Shown here one piece after another: positions 26,760 to 38,570 of a stretch of DNA of 64,000 nucleotides; position 1 is the first letter of the stretch; each line of letters opens with the position of its first letter. Location: positions 14,335,001 to 14,399,000 of the forward strand of contig CM072875.1 in NCBI GenBank assembly GCA_036937835.1, written 5' to 3'. The notes below the pieces were generated by a model. That model was not told where the DNA came from and ran no database searches. It saw nothing but the letters and a program-made list of their open reading frames with translations. The stretch comes from Pampus argenteus (Eukaryota > Chordata > Actinopteri > Scombriformes > Stromateidae). The position numbers and the translations under genes were made by a program.

Positions 26760-27480
26760 ATGATTAAACTGCAAATTATTCTTGCAGAGCTTTTAGTTTT
26801 TTTGCACCACTTTATATTCATGTCAGCCAGCTTATATGCTCAGGGTTTGGGTTTTTTTTTCCAGTTGAGGAACATTGCTAATTTAAGATCTGTGCTGACC
26901 AAGGTTGAGATGGAGATGATTATTCATGCTTTTATTTCTTCTCATTTAGATTATTGTATTGTATTACCTGTTTAAATCAAACTTCTTTGAATCGTCTCCA
27001 AACTGTCCAAAATGCAGCTGCTTTGCTTTTAGTTTAAAATAACAAGAGATCACATATCATGCCAATTTCTATCCTCTCTGCACTGGCTTTAAATTCAATT
27101 CTGAATCCATTTTAAAATACTGTTGCTAACCTTTAGAGCCTTGAAACACCCCAGTATATTACTGTACTGTTCCTTCCTTATACACCTAATTGGGTACAAA
27201 AATTACTGGCTGTCCCTCAAACTCGCTATGAAACCCGAGGTGACTTTTCAAACTGCTGCACCCATTTCATGGAATGCCATCCCCTTATCGTTGTGCACCC
27301 TGGACTCCTGTAACATTTTGAAAAGATTTTTATTTGGACAGGCTTTTGGTGAGTACCAGCTATACTCGAATTTTAAATGCTGAGGATATATGTGCAAGCA
27401 GGGGCAATGTTACTGCAATGACCCACTGCATGCTCTTTTAGACCACTATTGTATGAGTTAATGCAAAATAAAGAAAACTA
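26760..27480 (+). mobile_element. Decayed LINE (L2/CR1-like) reverse-transcriptase 3' fragment
   Basis: This is a 5'-truncated, heavily mutated non-LTR retrotransposon, the only stretch in the window with recognisable protein homology. Seen: a frame from about 26850 reads FQLRNIANLRSVLTK, then IIHAFISSHLDYC, close to the conserved block after the catalytic centre in fish L2/CR1-type reverse transcriptases. After in-frame stops, near 26990-27130, pieces resembling RLQ.VQNAA, DHI and LSSLHWL can be picked out in shifted frames, then HFKI and LTFRAL. From about 27240 the C-terminal block reads ISWNAIPLSLCTLDSCNILKR, matching the family pattern LWNxLPLxLR...SxxxFKxxLK (residues quoted in pieces). 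Stops and frameshifts rule out activity. The catalytic FADD-type motif and the endonuclease lie upstream of the retained part. The clade (L2, CR1 or Rex) is inferred; that it is a LINE is fairly sure. Confidence 0.85.
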
Positions 27481-27980
27481 GCAAATCATGCTGACCACAA
27501 AACATTTGAAAAGATGTGACCAACCCATGAAAAAAATGTAGATAAGCTGTTCTCTCTGTAAAAAAACGGTGTTGCTGGAAGGCTTGCTTATGATTCAAGT
27601 GAGGCAATAGACATTGTGTTTCGTTCTTTTTTTTAATTGACAGCCCTAGTACCAACATACAGTACCTGACCTACTGGTGTATACTATCATCAACCCAACT
27701 GATAGTAATTAATGATGTACAACACACCTTTTGCAATCTTATTCTGTTTGTATCTTAACTTGTCATTGATTTCTATTCTATATTTGTTAGTCAAGTTATA
27801 GTGACATTAGGCAGCTTGGCTGTAATGACAGGGATGTCACACCAGGCAAAAGTTAAGGAATCCCTTTTTTAAAATCACATCATCTTAGCATATTACATTT
27901 TTTTAGTTGCAAATCTAAACGCTTACATCTGTTCCCAGGAACAACTCTATACCACATATCTCACGTCAGGAGAATCCTCT

Positions 27981-27983
<3 letters not shown>

Positions 27984-28012
<29 letters not shown>
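27984..28012. repeat. (AG)n microsatellite
   Basis: About fourteen AG units. Confidence 0.95.
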
Positions 28013-28015
<3 letters not shown>

Positions 28016-28759
28016 CAAGGTTGAAGTTGTCAACCTAGAGTTCCCCCTGGGAGAAGCTGAGGCCATAACTACTGACGTTCTTGACCCCCCCACCCAAATG
28101 ATGCGGGCACAATAAAAATAAATCATGTTTGATGATGTGTTAATCCGCTCTGACAGAGCATCTTGCCTCTGAATTAAGATGTCATTTTTTATCCCCAAAG
28201 TGACACCTGTTTATAATAGGAGGCCTGGAAGGACTTATGTGCCTGTTATTCTTGCCTGTACCCAGAGTGAGCATAGAAGGTGAGGGAGGCCGGCCTTGTA
28301 TTTCACCACCGTCAGACCATGGTTGAAATGAGCTCACAGGGGAGTGATATGATTTTTTACTATAGAAATTAATTCATTTGAACAGCTAGATTGGGATCAC
28401 ATTAATGTGCAGATACTTCAGTTCCCACACATTCCCCAAGTTTCTTTCATGCCATCTGTCATAATAAAACCTTATATCAACTCTAAACCTGGAGTTTAAT
28501 GCATGTGAGAAATCCCTCCAATGAGTGTGTGTGTATACCACGCTTCATTTACCAGGACTTGGTCGTTTGTAACACAACAGTGTACAGTATACGCTGCTCT
28601 CTAACTCGCAGACCTGCATACACACACAAGCACACAAAGACTGCTGCCACCAACGTCACTGAATGATCAAAATCAGCTTCCTGTGTAGCTGAATGCCTTA
28701 GCTCTGTTGCTGTCAGACTAAACTGTGTGGAGTCGAAACATGCAGTCCAGATGTGAGCC

Positions 28760-28870
28760 AAGGTGTCCACCCTCTCAGGCTAATCAGATTGATTAGGGGC
28801 AGTAATCTGCTGGGCTGGCACTGGACTCTGCACTTCATGAGGCTGAGTAGTGAGAACTCACAAGATGGCT
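28760..28870. promoter_or_regulatory. Enhancer-like block with inverted TAATCA pair
   Basis: CTAATCA at 28780-28786 and TGATTAG at 28790-28796 form a perfect 7-base inverted repeat with a 3-base spacer, a geometry that suits two homeodomain proteins. TAATC recurs at 28802. Function is inferred. Confidence 0.3.
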
Positions 28871-29545
28871 GGATATTACACAGTCCAGAGCAGCTTTAGG
28901 TCCGCCTGCTCCTCCAGTGTACTGACATGTGAACGGTTAGGTAGAGTAGGGTTCTGACTATTATATTGTGGGTCTGTTTTAAATCAAAACCACAGTCTAA
29001 AAAAGACCAACTCACATTGGGCATTCTCGGACCAGTCCTAAGCATATTTTTATCCTGTTTTTTTTTTTTGATGTAATATTAAAACAATTCTTGCCTTTTC
29101 AACATGACTTCCTTCCTTCGGATGAAACTGCCCAAAAACTTCAAATCAAAGCAGTCAGCATATAAGAGTGGAGCGGAGCTTATAAACAGGCGCAGCAACA
29201 GGAGGTCTTATTCAGCTCCGGCCTGAATTTCAGACTTTGAATTCAACCCATTGAAATGATTGAGAGGGATGTGGGAACCGAGATAGTGGTGCTGACAAGC
29301 AAGCTCAATGATCAGAAAAGGAAATGCTGCTCTCAATGACCTTACTGTTACCCTTAACAACGCAGTATAAGTCTCCTCTTTCTGATACCGGTCTGGGTCT
29401 GAAACATCCAATTCAGTCCCATCCCAGGAACTAGCCTTCCTCTCATTTCCTGTCTGCACAGCAGCCGTCGCCTGTTTAAATTACGCCCCAGCGCCTCCTG
29501 AGTTCCCCTGCACATAGCTACGCTCTCTCCTGCTGTCTTTCTCTA

Positions 29546-29567
29546 CTCTCTCTCTCTCTCTCTCTCT
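29546..29567. repeat. (CT)n microsatellite
   Basis: Eleven CT units in a wider pyrimidine-rich tract, about 29521-29580. Confidence 0.9.
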
Positions 29568-32500
29568 TTCTCTCCATCCCTATTGGCTCCAGCTGCCTCC
29601 CGAGCCATGTTTTTCTGGCAAGACCACAAGACGCTAACAGGGAAGACTGCTGATTGATGCCCTGCAGAGAAGCAGCTGATAAAGAACAAATGCATTGTTT
29701 TCTTGCTTGAATATGCCAGGAGGTTTTCAGCCTCACTGGCCTTATAAAAGATGAATAAAAAAAAAAAGTAACTCGATCAATATAAAAGGCCATGCATAAT
29801 ATGTATGATGTGTAAATGTTGAGGTTTCAGAACGAAAGAGACACCTTCCTTTTCCTCTCCCGGCCTGACTTTCATCCTTCAGCACCCTAAAGAGTGCTTG
29901 TTCACATGGCAAACTACAGACTCCTTAACATGCAGCTGAAGTAAGTTTTAATTTATACATCCCCAACAGAAATCCTCTCCTCTGTCTGACCTGGTCTAGC
30001 CAGCCTCCCCCTGGGATGCATATTAAAATATCTTATTTAAAGCTTTTTTGCGCAGCCATTGTCATCATCTTTCAGTGAGTGGACACCAACACTACATAAA
30101 CATGGAGAACTTTGTGGAAAAGGACCAACATTGTAGCTATAAAAAAAAAGGACAATTTTGAAAGTGTGAAGAGATATCGGTGAAAACCCAATACACTTAA
30201 TTACCTCTGCGTTTTAAACCACAATGTCTCTGAGCACAATTTTTTTAGCACACAAATGCTGCAGACTGAGATGGACATTGTTACTTTAACAAGGAATGAT
30301 GTGGCTTTTAATGAAAGTAGGAGAGTTTCTTAAGTCCAGACTATGTGGCTAATTCCCAGTAAGGCAGTTAAAAGTGAATTTATTATACTCGTTTACATTT
30401 CAATGCATGTTCCAGAGAAATCAGGGAATTATAAACCACCAGCCTATTTTTCTCCTCTCTGAGTATGCATAAATGGAGAGAAAAATGCAGCCAGTGTTTT
30501 ACATCTCCCCCATTGCTCTGACTGCACTCTGCGGACACTGAGGGGAGGGTGTTCCACATTTCTCTACACATCTCGCCTCCGGAGTAATCCCACACACATA
30601 CAGATCAGTGCCTCATCTGCTGTCGAAACTTACTCATGTAAAATTATAATAATTTGTAGAAAAAAATATTTTATATTTTATGTCTGAAGGTTATGATGTT
30701 TAGCGTAATCAGTATATTCACTGTAGATTTATGTGCATATGCATCTAGAAATGTTTTCATACAGGCTCATGCAAAAGATGGAGTGGATGGTGATGTGCAG
30801 GAATCATTTCCACAAAGAGCCAGCACATTAGTCAGACAGCAGATAGGCGGTTTTCCCCTCGCAGCATTTGACAGAGACTCACCCTGGTCGAGCCAAGTTT
30901 GTTGGTCTCTTCGGTCGAAACCACTCACTGGCTGTGATTCACTCACTAGTCAGGCATGGACAAGGTGACCGGTTGCCAACAATATCAGCTTTGCACATTT
31001 GAAGCTTCGAATGGCAGCAAGGGGTAACTATTTGAACTTGTATTTGAACTCGAGATCCCAGAAATGGTGTAACATGATGTCAGTAAACTGCACACAGCTT
31101 GCTCCTGTTTACAAACCCCGGACAGTCTGTGTTCACTATGTACCCTTTTGTTGGCAGTTTGTCTTTCTTTCAAAGGTTTGCTGCTGTTTAGAGTGATATG
31201 AAAGGAGTATGTATATTATATATACAATTTTAAAATGATGATTTTCCTGTGGAAGGAGTGTTCAAAACGAGACAGACATAATGACAATTCATAGGGTTTC
31301 TTTAATGGAGATCAGGCACTATTTTCTACTGATATTTTTTATTTTTTTATTTTCATTTTTATTATATAGTACTATTTTTACATACATGTCTTGCTTTGCT
31401 CAACCTTTCTTCAAAATATGTTGCTGATGCTGTTTATTGAAGTCATATTTTGAAAGAAATGTTACTACCTGAGTTATGTTCTTTGGCAACATTTTTCCAG
31501 TCTAGGAAGTGTCTTTTTGAAATTCAGTTTATATTACTAATATTTAACAACAGCAAAGACATGGAAATTAAGATGGAATTATGTTTTCTCTACAGTGTAC
31601 AAAGGCTTATACCGTAGCAATGCAGGTCTTTCCACCACAGCAAGCAGACAGACTGACATGGTGGCCAATAAAATCAAAAGTACAACAACCCCTGTTGGGT
31701 TTCATGGTCACATTTGACATCAATCACTGATGCACAGGGTCAGCAATGCGAATTTGTCCGCAGGACTCCTCTGATCACTCCCTCACACTCCTCACCAAAA
31801 CAGGCCTCTACATCAATACTTCACTGGGAGGGCACTTACTGGACATGAGGTCATTATTGCCAGAAAAAAAAAAAAAAAGATCTTCAAGCAATAATACCGC
31901 TGGAGGTCTCTTTAATAGTACTCCTCAGTCTGTGAGCAGCAAAAGGGCAAAACCTGTGAGTTTTTTTTTGAAGAAGAAGAAGGGGGAAAAAATGTGTTGA
32001 CTTTGGAGTCTCCCTTGTTTCTCTTCATCACAGGAGTGAGGGGTCCAGTGATTTTTATAGGGCATACGGCTGATATTTAGATTTCGGCAGTGTACTTTTG
32101 ACTTTGATGTCAGCCGCTGCAATTTTCCAAAAAAGGTTGTGACATGTCAGGGTGGTAGGTGCATTATTTACTGTATTTCCCCTCACTGTTACCTTACTCT
32201 TTGTTCTGAGAAACCACTTAAGAGTGAGAGATTAGAATGGAAATGATCAACCAATAAAGCTCCTAAATCCACACACTTACTGTGAAGACACACACACACA
32301 CACTGTATTGTGTTCACACCCCAACTTGTCTTTCACTCCCTTCCTTGACCTTTCAGTTATGAGTAACTTTCCGAGGCCTCTGTGGTTTAAGACACATTAA
32401 AGTTGTTTTGCCTGCAGCCATGTTCTGGATTCAAGCCTTACAAAGTACATGGGGAATTACTTGAAAGAAGCATGAACTCTGTTCTCGCAAAAAATTTAAG

Positions 32501-35500
32501 TCAGACTGCAAAAACTCAATGTTGTGTATGGTGTGTGTGGTATCATAAAACCAGCTATACATATGCAAGATTAGTTCAGATTTGACATGTCATGCACTGG
32601 TGCCAGAGTTATGAAGCCAAACCATGCCATGTGTTTTTGTTTTTCTTTTCTTGTGCATGTGAAAGACCATTTGGAAGCAATTTTTTCTTTGTTAATATGA
32701 GTATTATTTTAATTGAAGTAATTATAGGTTAAACTGTTCGACCACTCGAAAGGTGCTCACCACCTTTTGACAAGAAGACAACTTGACTCTTTTCAGTCCA
32801 TTTCTGCTCCCCTTTATTACGTTTCTTTGACAGAAAAATAGAGAAACACTCTCAATCTAAATAATATATAATTTAAATATTATTGGGATATTATAAACAG
32901 TAGATCTGCTATTACATGTGTAATAATTGTGTAAGAATCTTACTTAGTTGATGGAGAAATCATGATCAATCACTGGAAAAAAAACAAAACCCAAAATCAC
33001 ACACCACATTTGGATTTGTTTTGCTCAGACAAAGCTCAACTTCGACATTACTTGTACTGTGACAAATCAGCATATGATGGGCAGTAAAAACTCCGAGGGG
33101 AAAGTTTTTGAGAGAGTTCAACTGTTTGCTGGCTAACCTCTATGTGGTTTCCTCTTTCTGTGACCCCTAAATCAAAACAGAGATATAGTAGTCCAGCTTA
33201 GAGTCTGGTAAAATGTAACCTTCAGTAGACCTTTAGAGGTGGGTGGTACAACAAATTTTACTTACATGAAGCCTTGTTAAAACTCAATTATGTCAAAGGT
33301 TAGCCTGGTTTAAGTGAAAGTAGGTGGAAAAAAAAAAAAATCATTTTGCATGACAAAAAGTCTTTTGTTTTTGTTTGTCCTTGCTATGAGGGGGCTGTAT
33401 GAAACAGGACCACTGAAGCAAATTCTTTATCTGCTTGAACTAGCCCTTGAGGCTCATAAAGCCCTTTAAAGAAGGATTTTCAAGAGAATAGTTTATGTAA
33501 ACTGTATTAAGGTTTTTTTTGTGAGAAAGTGAAAGTGGTAATTGTCCACATTCCAACAGTTTCAATACATAAACTTTGGGACAGTCAGTCGTGAACAATC
33601 CAGCTGCTAGCAATTTCTGTAGCAGATAATAATCAGGCTACATGCAAAGCAGCGTTCCTCTGTCAGGCATTAGGCTGTGGCCCATGCTGTATGGGATTTG
33701 AGACATTTAAAGGAATGGTTGGTTTAGTTTAAATAACCTTGGACAAGAGGAAAAACTAGACCTCATCTGGACGCATTAACAATCTCACTCCGAGAGCAAT
33801 CCAGATCATTTATCGAGACGAACCAAAGCATGGGTACACTCGTGCTGTGGTCTACACAAAGAATACATGTGGCATTCAGGCAAGCCCTCATATCAAATAT
33901 CCTACTCATCTACTGTATAATCAATTTACAGAGGCCGGCAGTGAACATTAATCATAGAGTTTAGTTTTAGAAATGATCTGAAACTAATAAACACATTTGG
34001 CATTCGCTTTTTATAGCGAATTGTTTGTCAGCTCTAATTTAATAGATAGACTGAGAAACAACATTTATAAAACCCAAATGTACAACTGAATAATAACACA
34101 AACACAGCAGCAATGGCAAAAATCTCAACGTCTTCACCGCATACAGACACGAGAGCAGCAACTGTAGTGTCCTCGTCTGTGATTAATGGCCTGGCTCACA
34201 GTGGTCTCTCAGGGTCCTCCTCAGCAAATGGTCACCTCATGAACAGCTGAGTGGAGATATTTGATTGGTTGTCAGGCATAGACTGTATTATATGTCTTTT
34301 CACTGGTGGTCTATTCTTACATGAATGATCTGGTTTCATTTGGGTCAGATGGCTCCCTCAGCAATTGGGTTTCTCACTTAACAACGGCGTCGCCTCGAAT
34401 AGAAGCTGATGGAACGACTGAGGAAAAGTAAAGGTCGACAAGGTAAGACGACAAAACATTAAAATTATACAATTACACATTCATAAGTTAAATATTACAG
34501 TGTACATAAAGCTTAATCCTGACTGTGTAAATTGACAAGCGGTTGTCAAGTAGCAGCCTGCATCATCTGATACAGAGGGAGGTGTATCGGGTCAACACAG
34601 AGCTGCCACTGATCTGGATTTTTCCCTCCGCCCCAACAGGTGCCGCTTTGGTCGGAGAGATTAGGTGATCAGTGCCCTCAGATTCTTTCCCACTTGGAAT
34701 GTCCTACATGCAGAGGAGGACAGACCTCTCCTGGCTTCTTGGGGAGAGGTTAAGGTAAGGTAGGCAGCTGGATGAAAGGGTGAGGGTGACTGGCTGAATA
34801 AGATGCGTGCGCCTGATCTGTTTACAACAAGAACAAAAGAAACTTGAAACAAAAGTAAACTAGCGCATGTGCTTAACAACTATATCTTGAAATCAATATA
34901 TTCAAGAGGCATGAAAAGATTACATAATTAATCAAGCACTAGTAACTAGTAGATACATCAAGGCAAATTGTGTTTGTTCACCATGTGCCCTAAGGTGCAT
35001 CATATCAGCTGCTGGGGTTGACGTGATAAAAACTTCACCTGCCAAATAGGCACTCAACTAACAAAGTAATAAATGTGCAAAACTAAGTTGACTCCTTGAG
35101 AAACCTTCTTTATTTCAGCCTTTATTAGGATCAGTGGTAATGTTTTTGGGTGGTTTTATGTCTAATGCCAATGGTTTTTTAAAATTCTACAACATCTGTT
35201 ATGGCAACTACTGTATGATTAGGTTTAGATCAACTTTGTGGTTACAGTTAATCATATAAGCAATTAATTGCAGGGGCCAAAGTTTCACCAAATTTGCAAC
35301 ATGCAAGCTGCAACTTTCAACGTGAGATAATTTGACATGTTTAACCAATCAAAAGAAACACCATACATATAACCCATGCATGAGTATGCAAGAGAAGTGT
35401 AGGACACACACATTCATCAGCGTTTGCTTTTGTGAGTGTCAAACATTTGTGATTTGCAATCTGCGTGTAAGCAGTGAAAATTGCTTTTTGTGAAACAGGC

Positions 35501-35589
35501 CACGTCTTTGTAAAGATGCCATCATTTCCAGTTTAGTTAAAAGCATAAAACCGTATTTACAAATAAAAAATGTGACTTATGACATATAA

Positions 35590-36130
35590 CGTGTTCCTGG
35601 CTGTCAGAGGGATTGAGCGTGGAGACAGTGATGATACAATGAGGCTACTGGAGGGTTGAGGAGAGGCGTGTGTAGCTGGGCTTACAGGCTGGGTAAAGGG
35701 AGGTCACACATGCTTTGTGTCCCCCAGGGAGTCGTGTGGGACGAGACAAGAGTGGTGTAGCTCCTGGGCGCCACACAGATGAGCTCATGAAACGCTATGC
35801 TGTCCGCCTAGCTGGGGGTTGGTCGTGGAGGGTGAGAGGAGAGGGCATCCCTGCCATCAATCACCCAGGATGAAACTGGGACCCACTGCTCACGGATCAA
35901 CCCGACAGGCAGGAACATGGGGCCAAGGCCACATTAAAGGCATTGAGTGTCCCCCCCCTCAGCGTGTGAGGGTGGGGATGGAGTCAAAGGAGAGAGGCTG
36001 AGGGGATAACAACTAGGAGGTGCGGTGCCACGTAACTGGAGAGGTGTAGCTGAGCGTGGAGACAAAGTGAGTAGTTGAGACAGGGGCAGGGGAGGGACAC
36101 TTCTAAGGGAAAGCGGCCTGTGAAACTTGA
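35590..36130. other. GC-richer island-like block without a supported gene
   Basis: About 540 bases clearly richer in G and C than the flanks, with scattered CpG but well short of a classic CpG island by eye. It contains an exon-like frame (35727-35870, see findings) with a plausible acceptor and donor, but no recognisable domain. It may be an unannotated exon, a regulatory element or plain drift. Confidence 0.3.
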
Positions 36131-37276
36131 AGACACGGACAAAGATGGAAAGAGACAGGCATTATCAGAACCCTGGCTTATGACTCAAAGCTTAGTTCAT
36201 GAACTCATCACCTTTTGGTCACATGTTGTATAGCTTGGACAAGAATGCTCTCTATTTCGTAAATGTGTCTGTGCTTGCGCGGAGCCAGGAGTCAGTCAGG
36301 AGCAATTTGAGGACTCAGTTATGCCTTTAGTGTTCTGGGCAGGAGTGTGATCCACCCCTACGTGTTGGCAGCAGTTATAGACTCTGTCTGACGGCACACA
36401 AGCTCACGCTCAGGCTATCTGGTGTTGACAGACAAGCAGCAGAAACACCAGGTACCAGTCAAAGTCCATCAAGAGGCAGTTCTGGAAATTCATTCAAATA
36501 CAGACAATCCTTACAATTCGGAGGGTGTATGCTCATATTTATAACTCTGAGCCTGAACATACACTAAAATAATACTGTAAGGGAACTTATTCTGATAACA
36601 TCAAATTGTAAACTATTTGTGTGTTTTTCATAAAATGTATGGAGATATCACAAACCTTAGATCATACTTTTTTGATAGAAATAATCTGTCATATATATGA
36701 ATAAAATTGACATTTAATGCTACTGGCTAGGTTTAACCCCTAAATAAACTTTATTTGGCAACACAACATATAATATATAATGACATAATTATTTTTTAAT
36801 TTTGTATTAGATCGAATATTAAGCAAATTAAAATATTAAAAAAATTAATCTTTATCTATAATATTTAAATGTAATATTTATCTTATGCAGTGTATAAATT
36901 GGTAAGTAACGCCTACATTAAGGGCATTTTACAATGTAATGAATGAAATACTCCAGGAAAAAGTTAAAAAAAATTATGATCCAAGAAAGATTTTATATCA
37001 TATTTTACAATGTTTTTTTTCACCGACCTTGAGTCGCATCAATAATCAATGTTCCAATTGCATTGCACATACTTTTCTTTCTTTCTTTTCCTTTATTTAC
37101 AAGCTCAACATTTACATTTTTATTCACTCTCCTTCCTTCTGCCACACAGATATGCCATCTTGGAGCGGATCGTACAGTAACCCCTACGCGCTTTTTAAAG
37201 GGAGCACCTGTGACACATAAATCTGTAACAAACTCCCAGACTAGTATGTTACATTTCTAATAAGCGTCACCAAACA

Positions 37277-37295
37277 GGGGAGGAGGGGGGGGGGG
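37277..37295 (+). other. G-rich tract
   Basis: GGGG, AGG, A and then G11, followed by TAAGT. Quadruplex-capable if the G11 run splits. It lies at the edge of the enhancer-like block that follows. Confidence 0.5.
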
Positions 37296-37560
37296 TAAGT
37301 GAAAAAGAATGGCTACTGTATAGGTTTGTAATAAGAGCCAGCTGTGGATAGCCATGTGGGCTCTGTGCCGGGAGCATGTTGCTGGAAGATTTACGCCAGG
37401 GAGAAGCTGGCAGACACATCATAAATCCAGCTTGTTGGGTACGAGTCCTTTTTTTTTTGAGGAGGTTCAAAACGAGCTGATTGCTTTTTAATTAGTGAGA
37501 AATCCCTCTTGAGCATAGAGCACGGATGAGACTGATTGATTTCTCTCTATAAGCACACAA
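37296..37560. promoter_or_regulatory. Enhancer-like block upstream of the SINE
   Basis: High-complexity, non-coding. Seen: TTTACG at 37390-37395 and ATAAATC at 37421-37427 (posterior HOX/CDX-like), TAATTAG at 37489-37495, then GACTGATTGATTT. A run of ten T sits at 37449-37458. Frames here are short, with none recognisable. Confidence 0.3.
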
Positions 37561-37639
37561 GCTGAAGAGACCTCAAGGCTACTGCATACTGTGTCAGGAA
37601 TTACACATGTTCTCTTTTATTCACCTGACATTTACCATT

Positions 37640-37889
37640 GACGGAGGCAGCTGTGGTTTAGACGTTCAGAGGTGAAGCAGAGATCCATTAATCAGAAGAC
37701 TGATGGTTCAATTCCTGACTCCTCTAGTCCACATGCTGCAGTGTCCTTGAGCAAGACACTTATCCCCAAAACTGATGCCATTGATGTGTGTATGTGTGAA
37801 TGATTAGCTCCTCCTGATGGCAGCTGGCACCTTGCATAGTTGCTTCTGCCATCAGTGTGTTTATATGAGATGTTCACTCTTTTTTTTTT
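37640..37889 (+). mobile_element. tRNA-derived SINE with intact pol III boxes
   Basis: This is a short interspersed element of a kind abundant in teleosts. Seen: a tRNA-like head with an A box TGGTTTAGACG at 37654-37664, agreeing with TRGYNNARNNG, and a B box GGTTCAATTCC at 37705-37715, a perfect fit to GGTTCRANTCC. They are 51 bases apart, start to start, as in tRNA genes. The body has phrases I associate with fish SINEs: GTCCTTGAGCAAGACACT near 37742 and CTCCTGATGGCAGCTGGCAC near 37811. It ends at a run of ten T (37880-37889), which would serve as a pol III terminator. The head is not a functional tRNA. Family name and exact ends are uncertain; target-site duplications were not resolved. 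Confidence 0.8.
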
Positions 37890-38279
37890 GACAGAGACAA
37901 CAACCTTTGACCTTTGGGTGCTGAATAAATGATGAAGAATATTTGTCTCCAATAGAGCAAAATATCGCCTTGGTGTTGAGATGCAACAAACTGCTGGAGT
38001 TGCTTCAAGAGGCAACAGGTCAAAATCTCAGAGTCCCAGTGATAATTCTGGGAAATGGGGTGGCATTTCATTTTACAGTGCTAAACCTGCCCCACAAGAG
38101 TTTTGTCTATGTCCTCTGCTTAAATAATTAAAGCAGCAATGGTCTGAAATAAACCATGCAGGACTACATTTTCTTCTTCTCTCTCAACGCCACATGCAAA
38201 CATGTGAAACTGTGTGTAAGTATAAAAAAGAGAAGTTAAAAAAAAAAAGAAACATTCCTGTCTGAGCAATCACTGTAAG
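37890..38279. other. Non-coding DNA after the SINE
   Basis: Short frames on both strands, none recognisable; A runs near 38240. Confidence 0.5.
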
Positions 38280-38570
38280 CACTACATCATGTTTATTAAC
38301 AGTACTAAATCAGAGTCTGCGCCGTGGAAGGGAGCAACAATACTCTTGAGGAACCTCCAGAACGACTCCGTGTGGGTGAGCACACCATTGCACATTTATA
38401 GTATGAAATAGGAGGGATGGGATCTATTCTGAATTCCCTCCTTTTACCTTTTTATTCTTCCTGCATTTCTTGCCGAATGAGTCAGGAACTGTTAGGAATT
38501 TCCTCTGAGAACGAAGAAGGTGGAATAGTATAAATAGCTGCAGTCTTTTTTTTCGGACAGACTCTTTCAC
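38280..38570 (+). promoter_or_regulatory. Promoter-like string: AP-1, kappaB, TATA motifs
   Basis: On the plus strand, in order: an AP-1 consensus TGAGTCA (38478-38484), a kappaB-type GGAATTTCC (38495-38503) and a TATA box TATAAATAG (38529-38537). This spacing would suit an inducible core promoter starting near 38560. Upstream, AGGAGGGA (38410-38417) and TCCCTCCT (38435-38442) form an inverted repeat. No coding frame follows, so any transcript would be non-coding or unrelated; chance co-occurrence is possible. Confidence 0.25.

Larger units (their letters stand above)
27481..37276. other. Long non-coding stretch
   Basis: No gene seen in nearly 10 kb. Contents: a perfect 8-base hairpin TACTATCA/TGATAGTA at 27682-27707, AG and CT microsatellites, the TAATCA pair at 28780, scattered TATA-like TATAAAAGG (29781-29789), A runs near 31865 and 33330, the CTGTGATTAATGG copy at 34177, and the GC-richer block at 35590. 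36500-37020 is extremely AT-rich. Confidence 0.55.

Noticed and set aside
29781..29789. TATA box TATAAAAGG
   Set aside because: Isolated; the same motif also occurs near 25903, and AT-rich DNA yields many by chance.
33705..33735. TTTAAAGGAATGGTT, similar to the end of the MITE at 52387
   Set aside because: Similarity stops after about 15 bases and no second end is found.
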